From contig NZ_RKLO01000001.1 in assembly GCF_004011825.1 (NCBI RefSeq), positions 124,001-188,000 of the forward strand: a stretch of 64,000 nucleotides of DNA. The letters run 5' to 3'. Every line of letters begins with the position of its first letter. Position 1 is the first letter of the stretch. Positions 16,924-25,026 of the stretch are shown piece by piece. Position numbers and translations under genes: made by a program. The DNA is from Rhodococcus xishaensis. GTDB taxonomy: Bacteria; Actinomycetota; Actinomycetes; Mycobacteriales; Mycobacteriaceae. The notes under the pieces are model-generated. The model saw only the letters and a program-made list of their open reading frames with translations. It was not told where the DNA came from and did not search any database.

Positions 16924-17514
16924 ATGGCCGATATGAACATTTCGGTGGCGCGCTTGTGGCGCCTCGCGCCATGGAGCGGTAATCCCCTGATGCGCCCCAG
17001 CGATCGACTCGAATCTCTCTCGATACTGTTCGTCGCCCTGGTACTCGCGATGTTGGTACCGCTCGCCGGGGCGGTGGGCACGAGCACCTATAGCGGTCTC
17101 TCCGACGCCTCGCGACAGGTCAGCCAGACAAACCGCCAGGTTCCCGCCGTTCTGCTCGGAGACGCTCCGTCGCCGCAAGCTCGCGGCACAGGCATGTACG
17201 ACCGCGCTCGTGCGGAGTGGTCGGTGGACGGCACACCCCGCACAGGCTTGATCCACGTCGACGGCGAGATCCAAGTGGGTCGAACCGTCGACATTTGGAT
17301 CGACCCCGAAGGCAACTACACGGAAGCGCCGAGCACCGGCGCGGAGAACGCCTTCGGCGCGGTGGGTGCCGCGCTCATGTTCTGGGCCTTCGGTTCGGCA
17401 GGATGCGTGCTCGTGCTGCTCGCAGTCCACTCGCTGGCGAACAGGTACCGGCTGCGCTGCTGGCAGCGGGAATGGGACACCGTCGGCCAGACACGAGGGT
17501 GGTCGCTGAACTGA
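16924..17514 (+). CDS. Rv1733c-family two-pass membrane protein
   Basis: A 196-residue protein with two membrane segments (about residues 34-52 and 146-168) flanking an extracytoplasmic domain with RAEWSVDGTPRTG and IWIDPEGNYTEAP, the layout of the Rv1733c family of mycolata. Function is unknown; the M. tuberculosis member is DosR-induced (known), but no DosR box was recognised here. GGGAG is 6 bases before the ATG at 16924 and almost touching the ATG at 16918, so the former was chosen. Followed by the convergent glpK. Confidence 0.8.
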   Translation: MADMNISVARLWRLAPWSGNPLMRPSDRLESLSILFVALVLAMLVPLAGAVGTSTYSGLSDASRQVSQTNRQVPAVLLGDAPSPQARGTGMYDRARAEWSVDGTPRTGLIHVDGEIQVGRTVDIWIDPEGNYTEAPSTGAENAFGAVGAALMFWAFGSAGCVLVLLAVHSLANRYRLRCWQREWDTVGQTRGWSLN

Positions 17515-17567
17515 TCTTCGACCCAGCGGTGCCACCCCGATAAGCGGCGAGGCGAGTTGGGGCGAGA

Positions 17568-19079
17568 CTATGCGGACGGATCTTCGTGCTCGTCGGTCCA
17601 GCCGTACGTGCGTTCTACCGCACGGTTCCACCCGGCGTAGAGGCGTGCTCGTTGCGGTTCGTCCATCCGAGGCTCCCAGGTCTTGTCCTCGGCCCAGTTC
17701 TTGCGGATGTCGTCCTCGCTCTTCCAGAATCCGACCGCCAGACCGGCCGCATAGGCTGCCCCGAGGGCGGTGGTCTCGTTCACGACCGGGCGCGTCACCG
17801 GGACGTCGAGGATGTCGGACTGGAACTGCATGAGAGTCTCGTTGACAACCATGCCGCCGTCCACCTTGAGCGAGCTCAGTTCGACGCCGGAGTCGGCGCG
17901 CATTGCCTCGATGACCTCTCGGGTCTGGTACGCGGTGGCCTCGAGGGCCGCACGCGCGAGGTGCCCCTTGTTCACGAATCGGGTGAGCCCGGCGATGACG
18001 CCGCGGGCGTCGGGTCGCCAACGGGGTGCGAACAGTCCCGAGAAGGCCGGCACGAAGTACGCGCCGCCGTTGTCGTCCACGGTCTTCGCGAGCGGCTCGA
18101 TATCCTTGGCGGACTGGATGATTCCCAGGTTGTCGCGTAGCCACTGGACGAGTGCGCCGGTGACTGCGACCGATCCCTCGAGCGCGTACACGGCGGGATT
18201 TTCTCCGAGCTTGTAGCAGACGGTCGTGAGCAGGCCGTTCTCGCTGCGGACGGGCGTCGTTCCGGTGTTGAGCAGCAGGAAATTGCCCGTTCCGTAGGTG
18301 TTCTTGGCTTCGCCCTCAGACAGGCACGCTTGCCCGAACGTCGCGGCTTGCTGGTCGCCGAGAATGCCGGCGACGGGGATGTTCGGCGAGATTCCGGGCA
18401 GGACGAGGTCACCGTAGATCTCGGACGAACTGCGGATTTCCGGCAGCATCGATGTCGGAATGCCCATCGCCTCGCAGATCTCGTGATCCCAGTCGAGGGT
18501 CTCGATGTTCATCAACAAGGTTCGGGACGCGTTGGTGACGTCGGTGACGTGCAGACCGCCGGTGAGGTTCCACAAGATCCACGAGTCGATCGTGCCGAAG
18601 CACAGTTCGCCGGCCTCCGCACGTTCACGGGCGCCGTCGACGTTGTCGAGGATCCAGCGGGCCTTGGGGCCGGAGAAGTACGTCGACAACGGCAGGCCAG
18701 TCGCCTCACGGAACCGCCCGCTGCCCTGGTCGCCACCCAGTTCGGTGCACAGTCGGTCGGTGCGGGTGTCTTGCCAGACGATCGCGTTGTAGACGGGCTT
18801 GCCCGTGTTGCGGTCCCACACGACGGTCGTCTCACGCTGGTTGGTGATGCCGGCCGCCGCGATGTCCTGGGCCGTGAGACCGGTCTCGGCGAGGACCGAT
18901 ACAATCATCTCCCGAGTATTGCTCCACAGCTCTTCCGGATCGTGTTCCACCCAGCCCGGTTTCGGGAAGATCTGTTGGTGTTCCTTCTGGGCCGCACCGA
19001 CAACCCGACCACCGTGATCGAAGATCATGCATCGGGTCGAAGTCGTTCCTTGGTCGATGGAGGCGATGTACTGGGTCAC
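17568..19079 (-). CDS. glpK: glycerol kinase
   Basis: A 503-residue FGGY-family kinase making glycerol-3-phosphate from glycerol and ATP. The N-terminal DQGTTSTR phosphate motif, the [13 protein letters not shown] segment, the ILGDQQAA segment and the [18 protein letters not shown] signature are all present, and length is typical. It starts with GTG preceded by GAGGA and is divergent from glpD 81 bases away, so kinase and dehydrogenase probably share a bidirectional control region for glycerol use. Confidence 0.96.
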   Translation of the reverse strand: MTQYIASIDQGTTSTRCMIFDHGGRVVGAAQKEHQQIFPKPGWVEHDPEELWSNTREMIVSVLAETGLTAQDIAAAGITNQRETTVVWDRNTGKPVYNAIVWQDTRTDRLCTELGGDQGSGRFREATGLPLSTYFSGPKARWILDNVDGARERAEAGELCFGTIDSWILWNLTGGLHVTDVTNASRTLLMNIETLDWDHEICEAMGIPTSMLPEIRSSSEIYGDLVLPGISPNIPVAGILGDQQAATFGQACLSEGEAKNTYGTGNFLLLNTGTTPVRSENGLLTTVCYKLGENPAVYALEGSVAVTGALVQWLRDNLGIIQSAKDIEPLAKTVDDNGGAYFVPAFSGLFAPRWRPDARGVIAGLTRFVNKGHLARAALEATAYQTREVIEAMRADSGVELSSLKVDGGMVVNETLMQFQSDILDVPVTRPVVNETTALGAAYAAGLAVGFWKSEDDIRKNWAEDKTWEPRMDEPQRARLYAGWNRAVERTYGWTDEHEDPSA

Positions 19080-19160
19080 GGTGATCCTCGTCTCTCGCGC
19101 GGTCTGGCCACGAAGCTACTAGCCTGAGAACAGATCCGCAGACAACCACGGGAGACCGAG

Positions 19161-20915
19161 TTGGACAAGCAGCCTGGTGTGCAGTTCCTTGGCCCCGAAC
19201 AACGGGAGCGGGCCTGGGCGCAGTTGGGAACCGAACAGTTCGATGTGGTGGTGGTCGGTGGCGGTGTCGTCGGGGCGGGTGCCGCCCTCGATGCCGCGAC
19301 CCGTGGCTTGAAGGTCGCCCTCGTCGAGGCGCGCGATTTCGCGTCGGGCACGTCGTCACGGTCCTCGAAGATGTTCCACGGCGGCCTGCGCTACCTCGAA
19401 CAACTCGAGTTCGGTCTGGTTGCGGAGGCGTTGCGCGAGCGCGAGTTGTCGATGTCGACCCTCGCGCCCCACCTGGTCAAACCGCTGAGTTTCCTGTTCC
19501 CGCTGACCCACAGGGTGTGGGAGCGCCCTTACATGGCGGCTGGCTTCCTTCTGTATGACCGGATGGGTGGTGCGAAATCGGTTCCGCCGCAGAAACATCT
19601 GACACGTGCGGGAGCGTTGCGTATGGCGCCCGGCCTCAAGCGGAACGCGCTCATCGGTGGAATCCGTTTCTTCGACACTGTCGTCGACGATGCCCGCCAC
19701 ACCATGACGGTCGCACGCACGGCCGCTCACTACGGGACGGTGGTACGGACCTCGACGCAGGTAGTGGGTTTCCTGCGAGAAGCCGACCGAGTGTCGGGCG
19801 TACGGGTGCGCGATTCGGAGACCGGAGCGACGACGGCGGTCAGGGGCCACGTCGTGATCAATGCGACGGGCGTGTGGACCGATGAGATCCAGGCGTTGTC
19901 CAAGCAGCGGGGCCGGTTCCGGGTGCGGGCGTCCAAGGGCGTTCACGTCGTTGTTCCACGAGATCGCATTGTGAGCGACTCCGCGATCATTCTGCGCACC
20001 GAGACGTCGGTCCTCTTCGTCGTCCCTTGGGGCAATCACTGGATCATCGGCACCACCGACACCGACTGGAACCTCGACCTTGCCCATCCGGCGGCGACAA
20101 GGGCCGATATCGACTACATCCTGGGCCGCGTCAACACAGTACTCGTCACCCCGCTCACGTACGAGGACATCGACGGCGTCTACGCCGGACTGCGACCGCT
20201 GCTGGCGGGGGAGAGCGACGAGACGTCCAAGCTCTCGCGCGAGCATGCAGTCGCCCGAGTAGCGCCTGGACTGGTGGCGATCGCCGGCGGCAAGTACACC
20301 ACCTACCGGGTGATGGGCCGTGACGCCGTCGATCTCGCCGCCGAGGACATCCCGGCACGGGTGGCGCCGTCGATCACCGAGAAGGTCCCGCTGGCCGGTG
20401 CCGACGGATACTTCGCACTGATCAACCAGACGGTGCACTTGGGGGCGCTGCATGGCCTGCACCCCTACCGGATCAAGCACCTGCTGGACCGCTACGGGTC
20501 GCTGATCGACGAGGTCCTCGATCTCGCTGACGGGTCACCGGAACTGCTCGAGCCGATCACCGAGGCGCCTGCCTACCTGCAGGTTGAGGCCGTGTACGCG
20601 GCCGCAGCGGAGGGTGCCCTGCATCTGGAGGACATGCTCGCCAGGCGCACCCGCATCTCGATCGAGTACTCGCACCGCGGCGTGGATTGCGCCGAGCAGG
20701 TGGCGCGTCTGATGGCCCGGGTGTTGGGCTGGACCGAGGCTGAGATCGTGCGCGAGGTGGGCAACTACCGGGCCCGGGTCGAGGCCGAGATCATGTCTCA
20801 GGCCCAGCCCGACGATGCGTCCGCAGACGCCCTGCGGGCGGCCGCGCCCGAGGCACGGGCCGAGATCCTCGAGCCGGTTCCGGGAGCGGTGCCTAGTGGG
20901 TCGGTACGACCTTGA
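19161..20915 (+). CDS. glpD: glycerol-3-phosphate dehydrogenase (FAD, aerobic type)
   Basis: A 584-residue membrane-associated flavoenzyme oxidising glycerol-3-phosphate to dihydroxyacetone phosphate and passing electrons to quinone. Visible: FAD-binding VVVVGGGVVGAGAALDAATRG, the SRSSKMFHGGLRYLE motif, IGTTDTDW and a C-terminal DAO_C helical domain. It starts with TTG preceded by GGGAGA. Its last 23 bases overlap the tail of a minus-strand membrane-gene remnant. A decayed fragment of the same gene lies at 23186-23488 beyond the lpx insertion, so the 3' end of this locus has been duplicated. Confidence 0.95.
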   Translation: MDKQPGVQFLGPEQRERAWAQLGTEQFDVVVVGGGVVGAGAALDAATRGLKVALVEARDFASGTSSRSSKMFHGGLRYLEQLEFGLVAEALRERELSMSTLAPHLVKPLSFLFPLTHRVWERPYMAAGFLLYDRMGGAKSVPPQKHLTRAGALRMAPGLKRNALIGGIRFFDTVVDDARHTMTVARTAAHYGTVVRTSTQVVGFLREADRVSGVRVRDSETGATTAVRGHVVINATGVWTDEIQALSKQRGRFRVRASKGVHVVVPRDRIVSDSAIILRTETSVLFVVPWGNHWIIGTTDTDWNLDLAHPAATRADIDYILGRVNTVLVTPLTYEDIDGVYAGLRPLLAGESDETSKLSREHAVARVAPGLVAIAGGKYTTYRVMGRDAVDLAAEDIPARVAPSITEKVPLAGADGYFALINQTVHLGALHGLHPYRIKHLLDRYGSLIDEVLDLADGSPELLEPITEAPAYLQVEAVYAAAAEGALHLEDMLARRTRISIEYSHRGVDCAEQVARLMARVLGWTEAEIVREVGNYRARVEAEIMSQAQPDDASADALRAAAPEARAEILEPVPGAVPSGSVRP

Positions 20916-20990
20916 GGACGACGATGGCCGTCGCGGAGATCGCAAGGACCGCAGCGGCGCTCAGGGTGTAGCCCGAGGGCCGTTCCCCGC
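20893..20990 (-). pseudogene. C-terminal remnant of the membrane-protein gene (left duplicate)
   Basis: On the minus strand this stretch reads as the last ~32 codons of the intact membrane-protein gene at 23466-24005 (GERPSGYTL onward to a Thr-His ending and TAG), then homology stops abruptly at about 20990 where fabZ-like sequence begins. By eye the two copies of the surrounding ~143 bp (20848-20990 and 23421-23563) differ at about 13 positions. It has no start and is not expected to be expressed. Confidence 0.8.
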
Positions 20991-21137
20991 GAACGTCTTG
21001 TCCTCATCGGCCACCTCGACGCGGTCGACGAGGAGGAACGGGTAGCGGTGCGGGATGGAGCCGAGGATGGCGTCCTCACGGACGCGCACCGGGGCACCGT
21101 CCGCGTTCGGGGTTTCCGTCCAAAGGGTCTCGGTCAT
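20961..21137 (-). pseudogene. fabZ: truncated fabZ, 3-hydroxyacyl-ACP dehydratase N-terminus
   Basis: The ATG at 21137 lies 6 bases after the lpxC stop and opens a 58-codon frame. Residues 24-41 (ILGSIPHRYPFLLVDRVE) are the FabZ signature including the catalytic His (H30). Real FabZ is about 140-160 residues and needs a second catalytic Glu further on; here homology to FabZ ends near residue 51, where the sequence runs into the glpD-flanking repeat and stops at a TGA at 20961-20963. It is therefore a fragment cut at the right-hand end of the lpx operon. lpxD-lpxC-fabZ(-lpxA) order is known from lipid A operons of several Gram-negative groups. Confidence 0.85.
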
Positions 21138-21143
21138 AATTGA

Positions 21144-22052
21144 TCATCTTTTCGCCTGGATTTCTTCGAGCCTCCGGGCGAAAGCGACGTTCATGTGGTG
21201 GCCTCCGCGGACGGCCTCGATGCGCAGGCCGCGCAGCGAGCGCCCGAGGAGGGCGAGGTCTCCGATCAGGTCAAGGGCCTTGTGCCGGACGAACTCGTCC
21301 TCGAAGCGCAGACCCTCGGGGTTGGCGATGCTGTCGTCGTCGGCGATGACTACTGCGTTCTCGAACGAGCCGCCCTTGGCCAGGCCGTGAGCGTGGAGGT
21401 GTTCGATCTCGTACTCGAAGCTGAACGTCCGGGCCGGGGCGATCTGGGAGAGGTAGTTCTCGTTGGTCAGCGAGAGCTCGAGCGTCTGGGTGCCGATGAA
21501 GGAGCGCTCGTGGCTGTAGACGACCTTGATCTCGAGGGCCTCGGGATCGTCGATCGGCGCGGCGCGGTAGGCGATGTCGCCCGACGCACTCTCGACCGGG
21601 GCCGCGAGGGTCAGGCGCTCGAGCGCCGACCCCTCGATCTCGACGACGCCGGCCTTCCGGATGGCCTCGGCGAAACCGAGGGAGGCTCCGTCGACGACCG
21701 GCGGCTCGGGGCCGTCGACGAGGATCTCGGCGTTGTCGACGTCGAGGCCGTTCAGGGCACTGAGGACGTGTTCGACGGTGTGGACCTCTACGTCCTCGCG
21801 GCCGACGTTCGTGCTGCGGACGGTGGCCGTAACCATGTCGAGGCGGGCCGGGATCCGCGGCTTGCCCTCGAGGTCGGTGCGGATGCAGACGTAGCCGGAG
21901 TCTGCGGCGGCCGGCTTCAGCGTCAGGCACGAGGCCTCGCCGGTGTGGATGCCGATGCCTTCGAGCGCGATCTCCTTCTTCAGAGTGGTCTGTGGGCGGG
22001 TCTTCTTCGCGGTCCCGACGGCCGCCTGGGTCCGGGTCGCGTTCGTGGTCAC
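21144..22052 (-). CDS. lpxC: UDP-3-O-acyl-N-acetylglucosamine deacetylase LpxC
   Basis: A 302-residue zinc deacetylase, committed step of lipid A synthesis in Gram-negative bacteria. After a ~25-residue basic extension the family sequence starts at GIGIHTGE. Zinc ligands H95 (with E94 in TVEH), H257 and D261 in the HKALD motif, the neighbouring K258, the catalytic His of GGHHMN (H285) and the ARTF threonine (T209) all match the E. coli H79/E78, H238/D242, K239, H265 and T191 positions. Nothing suggests decay. The GTG start overlaps the lpxD stop as GTGA. The final codons include AGG, AAA and AGA, unusual for this genome. Not expected in an actinomycete. Confidence 0.93.
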   Translation of the reverse strand: MTTNATRTQAAVGTAKKTRPQTTLKKEIALEGIGIHTGEASCLTLKPAAADSGYVCIRTDLEGKPRIPARLDMVTATVRSTNVGREDVEVHTVEHVLSALNGLDVDNAEILVDGPEPPVVDGASLGFAEAIRKAGVVEIEGSALERLTLAAPVESASGDIAYRAAPIDDPEALEIKVVYSHERSFIGTQTLELSLTNENYLSQIAPARTFSFEYEIEHLHAHGLAKGGSFENAVVIADDDSIANPEGLRFEDEFVRHKALDLIGDLALLGRSLRGLRIEAVRGGHHMNVAFARRLEEIQAKR

Positions 22053-23080
22053 CTCTCCAACCCCGAGGCCTTCTTGAGCTTCTTGACGTCCTGCACTAGG
22101 CCGGGGAGTCTGCTCAGCATCGCTTCGATGCGCCAGGCCTCCTTCACGGGCCGGGCCGGTGTGCCGAAGACGACGGCGCCGTCCGGTACGGGCTTCATCG
22201 GGCCGGACTTGGCGAGGACGACGGCCCTCTTGCCGATCTTGGTGTGCTGGGGCAGGCCGGCCTGGCCACGGAGGATGGCCCCGTCGCCGATCTCGCAGGA
22301 ACCGGCGATGCCGACCTGCGCGACGATGAGGACGGCCTTGCCGACCTGGACGTTGTGGGCGATCTGGACCAGGTTGTCGACCTTGGTGCCGGCGCCGATG
22401 CGGGTCTCGCTGTGGTTGGCGCGGTCAATCGTGACATTGGCCCCGATCTCGACGTCGGATTCGACGACGACCTTGCCGAGGTGGGGGATCTTCTCGTGAC
22501 GCTCTTCGACCTGGACGTAACCATAGCCGTCCGAGCCGAGGACGCAGCCCGCGTGGAGGATGCACCGGTCGCCGACGACGCAGTCGGCGAGGACGTGTGC
22601 GCCGGGATGGAGGATGGTCGTCTGTCCGATCTTGGCGCCCGGACCGACGTAGGCGCCGGGGTGGATGATCGAGTAGTTGCCGACCTCGGCGTCGGCCTCG
22701 ACGATGGCGCCCTGGAGGACGGCGACCTCGTGCCCGAGCCGGGCGGCGGGATCTACGATGGCCTGGGCGTGGATGCCACGCTGGATCTTCCGGGCCACCG
22801 AGCGTTGGTAGATGCGGGCGACGAGGACGAAGCCCCACAGCGGGTTGGCGACCCATACCTTGGGTCCTTGGAAGGAGATCTTGCCCTTCTCGGAGGCCGG
22901 GACGAGGAGGCAACCGGCGTGCGTGACGCTGAGGTGGTCGGCGAGCTTCCTGCCTTGGAAGTAGCTGACATCGGTCGGGCCGGCGGTCTGGATGCCCGCG
23001 ACGCCGTCGAAGGCGGCCCCGGTGTCTCCCTCGGCTTCTCCGCCGACGAGTTCGGCGATCTCGGTGAGTGTGATCCTCAT
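22049..23080 (-). CDS. lpxD: UDP-3-O-acylglucosamine N-acyltransferase LpxD
   Basis: A 343-residue acyltransferase adding the N-linked hydroxyacyl chain from acyl-ACP to UDP-3-O-acyl-glucosamine. It has the LpxD layout: an N-terminal uridine-binding domain (residues ~1-100, VSYFQ segment), a left-handed parallel beta-helix built from hexapeptide repeats (~100-290), and a C-terminal helix with Leu/Lys repeats. The catalytic His is H242 in QIAHNV and the GSDGYGY motif is at 182-188. The ATG at 23080 with GGAGAG upstream was chosen; a longer frame to 23149 adds non-family sequence. First gene of the lpxD-lpxC-fabZ' unit. Confidence 0.93.
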   Translation of the reverse strand: MRITLTEIAELVGGEAEGDTGAAFDGVAGIQTAGPTDVSYFQGRKLADHLSVTHAGCLLVPASEKGKISFQGPKVWVANPLWGFVLVARIYQRSVARKIQRGIHAQAIVDPAARLGHEVAVLQGAIVEADAEVGNYSIIHPGAYVGPGAKIGQTTILHPGAHVLADCVVGDRCILHAGCVLGSDGYGYVQVEERHEKIPHLGKVVVESDVEIGANVTIDRANHSETRIGAGTKVDNLVQIAHNVQVGKAVLIVAQVGIAGSCEIGDGAILRGQAGLPQHTKIGKRAVVLAKSGPMKPVPDGAVVFGTPARPVKEAWRIEAMLSRLPGLVQDVKKLKKASGLER

Positions 23081-23145
23081 AGTCTCTCCAGGACCCGCTG
23101 GGTCAGGTCCCACGGCATTCTCGCCTAGGAGGATCGATTCCTTGT

Positions 23146-23205
23146 CCATGACATGGGATCTCGGTCCATGACACGGGATCTCGGTCTATGGCAATGGATC
23201 TCGGC
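23146..23205. repeat. 20-bp tandem repeat, three copies, upstream of lpxD
   Basis: Units 23146-23165, 23166-23185 and 23186-23205, of the form ccatgacatgggatctcggt; the third unit merges into the glpD remnant (ggcaatggatctcggcacc corresponds to the GlpD ...HWIIGT region). The repeat thus appears to have arisen from the glpD-derived end at the junction with the lpx segment. Confidence 0.85.
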
Positions 23206-23488
23206 ACCACCGACACCGACTGGGACCTTGGCCTTGCGGCGACAAGGGCCGATATCGACTACATCCTGGGCCGGGATCAATATGGTACTCGTCACCCCGC
23301 TCACGTACGAGGACGTCGACGGCGTCGACGCCAGACTGTGACCGCTGCTGGCGGGGAGGGCGACGAGACGTCCGAGCTCGCCGAGGCTGAGATCGTGTGC
23401 GCGGCGGACAACTACCGCGCCCGAGGCACGGGCCGAGAGCCTCGAGCCGGTTCCGGGAGCGGCCCCTAGTGGGTCAGTACGAGCTTGA
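23186..23488 (+). pseudogene. glpD: decayed glpD fragment (right duplicate)
   Basis: This stretch matches glpD at about 20030-20240, then 20739-20777, then 20848-20915, with the parts between deleted, an internal 8-base deletion and a stop codon inside the first block. It ends at the same TGA position relative to the convergent membrane gene as the intact glpD. It cannot make a functional protein. It marks one flank of the acquired lpxD-lpxC-fabZ' segment. Confidence 0.85.
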
Positions 23489-24005
23489 GGACGACGATCG
23501 CAGTCGCGGAGATCGCAAGGGCCGCCGCGCCGATCAGTGTGTAGCCCGAGGGCCGTTCCCCACGCAGTCGAGCGATCACGAAGACCATCGACGCGATCCG
23601 GACCAGGATCGTGACCTCGGCGATGAGCTGAGCGGTAGACGGCTCGAGCCATCCGAGGAGGGCGGTCGCCAGCACCACGACCGGGACGACCGCGGAACTG
23701 AGGACCGGCACCGAGTCGCGTAACTCGGCCAGGCGTTCGACGGTCGTCAACTGGCGTCCGGCGCGGACCGATTTGCCCACCCCTTCCGCGAAAGCGTGCG
23801 CGACGAAGGTCGAGAGCGCGGTCCCTGCAACGACGGCGATGATGCGGGTGTCGCTGTCGGAGGCGGTCTCCGGGATGAGCGCCGCGAGGATCAGGATGTT
23901 GCCGTACACGTAGGCGCTGATCCGGCTCGCGGCGTTGTCCCGGTCGAGGGGAACCGACCGGCTCAGCAGCGGACGGTTCAGTAGCGAGCGACGATCCGAT
24001 TCCAT
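23466..24005 (-). CDS. small integral membrane protein, unknown function
   Basis: A 179-residue protein with about four or five hydrophobic segments (roughly 33-50, 57-75, 105-122, 128-142 and 154-176) and charged connecting loops (RAGRQLTTVERLAELRDS). No transporter or enzyme motif is recognised. Its last ~30 codons, on the opposite strand to the glpD remnant, are duplicated at 20893-20990. The original arrangement was therefore glpD and this gene converging with a 23-base overlap, before the lpx segment was inserted. The next gene (24025-24957) is on the same strand and reads toward it. Confidence 0.75.
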   Translation of the reverse strand: MESDRRSLLNRPLLSRSVPLDRDNAASRISAYVYGNILILAALIPETASDSDTRIIAVVAGTALSTFVAHAFAEGVGKSVRAGRQLTTVERLAELRDSVPVLSSAVVPVVVLATALLGWLEPSTAQLIAEVTILVRIASMVFVIARLRGERPSGYTLIGAAALAISATAIVVLKLVLTH

Positions 24006-24024
24006 GCGACAGAGCGTCGCACGG

Positions 24025-24957
24025 TCAGCACACCGGCGGGGAGTAGTGACTCGGATCGTCGCGGTGCTGCAACGGTGGCAGGTTGCGGGCCGGCGTGTGC
24101 ACCAGGGGTGCGTCGGCCGGGGTGCGGCCGCTGACCCTGTCGAAACCGCCGCGGGCCCGCGGATGTTTCCGTCGGCGCGCCGGGACCAGGTGGAAGCCTG
24201 CGTTGACGGCCTGCCCCACTCTTCGGTGCAGCCAGGCGTCGACCGGGGTCCAGCGATAGCCCAGCAGGTCTCTCACAGCTTGGTCGTACAGGCCGACCGT
24301 CAACCACACGAATCCCTTCGACACGGGGATTCGGATCACCCGCCAGGCGGGTTCGGGCAGCCACGTCAGGAACGGCGGCCGGTCGACGCCGGACAGGTCG
24401 AGTACGTCGCGGGTGGCCTTGTTGTCTTCGAGGACGTTGCGGCACATGTGATCCCAGTACTGCTGGAACTCCTCCCAGGTGCGTGGCACGGGGCGCATGC
24501 TCATTCCGTACAGGCGGTACCACTGGATGTGCTCGAAGAACAGCTGACGCTTCTGCGCCTCGGTGATGCCGCCCATGAAGTTGTCGGCGGTAAGGATCGT
24601 GCCCACGAAGAACGTCGCGTGCGCCCAGTAGAAGGTGTCCGGATCGAGGGCGTGGTAGCGGCGCCCCTTGGCGTCGACACCCTTGATGTTGCGGTGGTAG
24701 TCACGGACCTCCTCGGCCGTCTGCCGGGCTCGATCGCCGTCGAAGACGACACCGCCGATCGGGTACAGCGAGCGCAGCAGACGCTCCCATCGCTCCTCGA
24801 AGAACCGGGAGTGCTGTTCGACGCCCGCGCCCAGACCGGGATGCATGTTCTGCATGGATCCCGCCCACAGCCCCTGGAGCATCCCGCGCCAGTCCCCGAA
24901 GTAGCGCCAGGTGAGCGAGTCCGATCCGAGGGGGACCGGCGAATTCGGAGATGTCAC
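24025..24957 (-). CDS. DUF2236 / MpaB-type oxygenase-domain protein
   Basis: About 310 residues. The block DTFYWAHATFFVGTILTADNFMGG and the later TWLPEPAWRVIR segment are characteristic of the DUF2236 family, which includes latex clearing protein Lcp and MpaB and uses a buried haem b or metal site with His ligands. Substrate unknown. I chose the GTG at 24957 in front of TSPNSP; the frame extends to 25017 but without a better start. A Pro/Arg-rich tail follows residue ~265. Ends 19 bases before the start of the membrane-protein gene. Confidence 0.75.
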   Translation of the reverse strand: MTSPNSPVPLGSDSLTWRYFGDWRGMLQGLWAGSMQNMHPGLGAGVEQHSRFFEERWERLLRSLYPIGGVVFDGDRARQTAEEVRDYHRNIKGVDAKGRRYHALDPDTFYWAHATFFVGTILTADNFMGGITEAQKRQLFFEHIQWYRLYGMSMRPVPRTWEEFQQYWDHMCRNVLEDNKATRDVLDLSGVDRPPFLTWLPEPAWRVIRIPVSKGFVWLTVGLYDQAVRDLLGYRWTPVDAWLHRRVGQAVNAGFHLVPARRRKHPRARGGFDRVSGRTPADAPLVHTPARNLPPLQHRDDPSHYSPPVC

Positions 24958-25026
24958 GTGCTGCCCGCCTTCCGTCAAGGACCTGACTGCACCTGGTCTC
25001 AGGCTACGTAGCGGCACAAGTGGCGC

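Noticed and set aside
20798-21097. Minus-strand frame overlapping fabZ'
   Set aside because: A different frame of the glpD/fabZ' junction; the fabZ' frame starting at 21137 has the diagnostic PHRYPFLLVDR segment instead.
22244-23128. Long plus-strand frame opposite lpxD (294 aa, Asp/Gly/Val-rich)
   Set aside because: Strand shadow of the LpxD hexapeptide repeats; no family features and no ribosome site, while LpxD on the other strand is unmistakable.
23125-23652. 175-residue minus-strand frame spanning the right duplicate
   Set aside because: Out of frame with the membrane protein and made of duplicated glpD antisense sequence; not a gene.
24025-25017. Start of the DUF2236 gene at 25017
   Set aside because: The extra 20 residues are Arg/Gly-rich and lie ahead of a GTG (24957) at the probable domain start.
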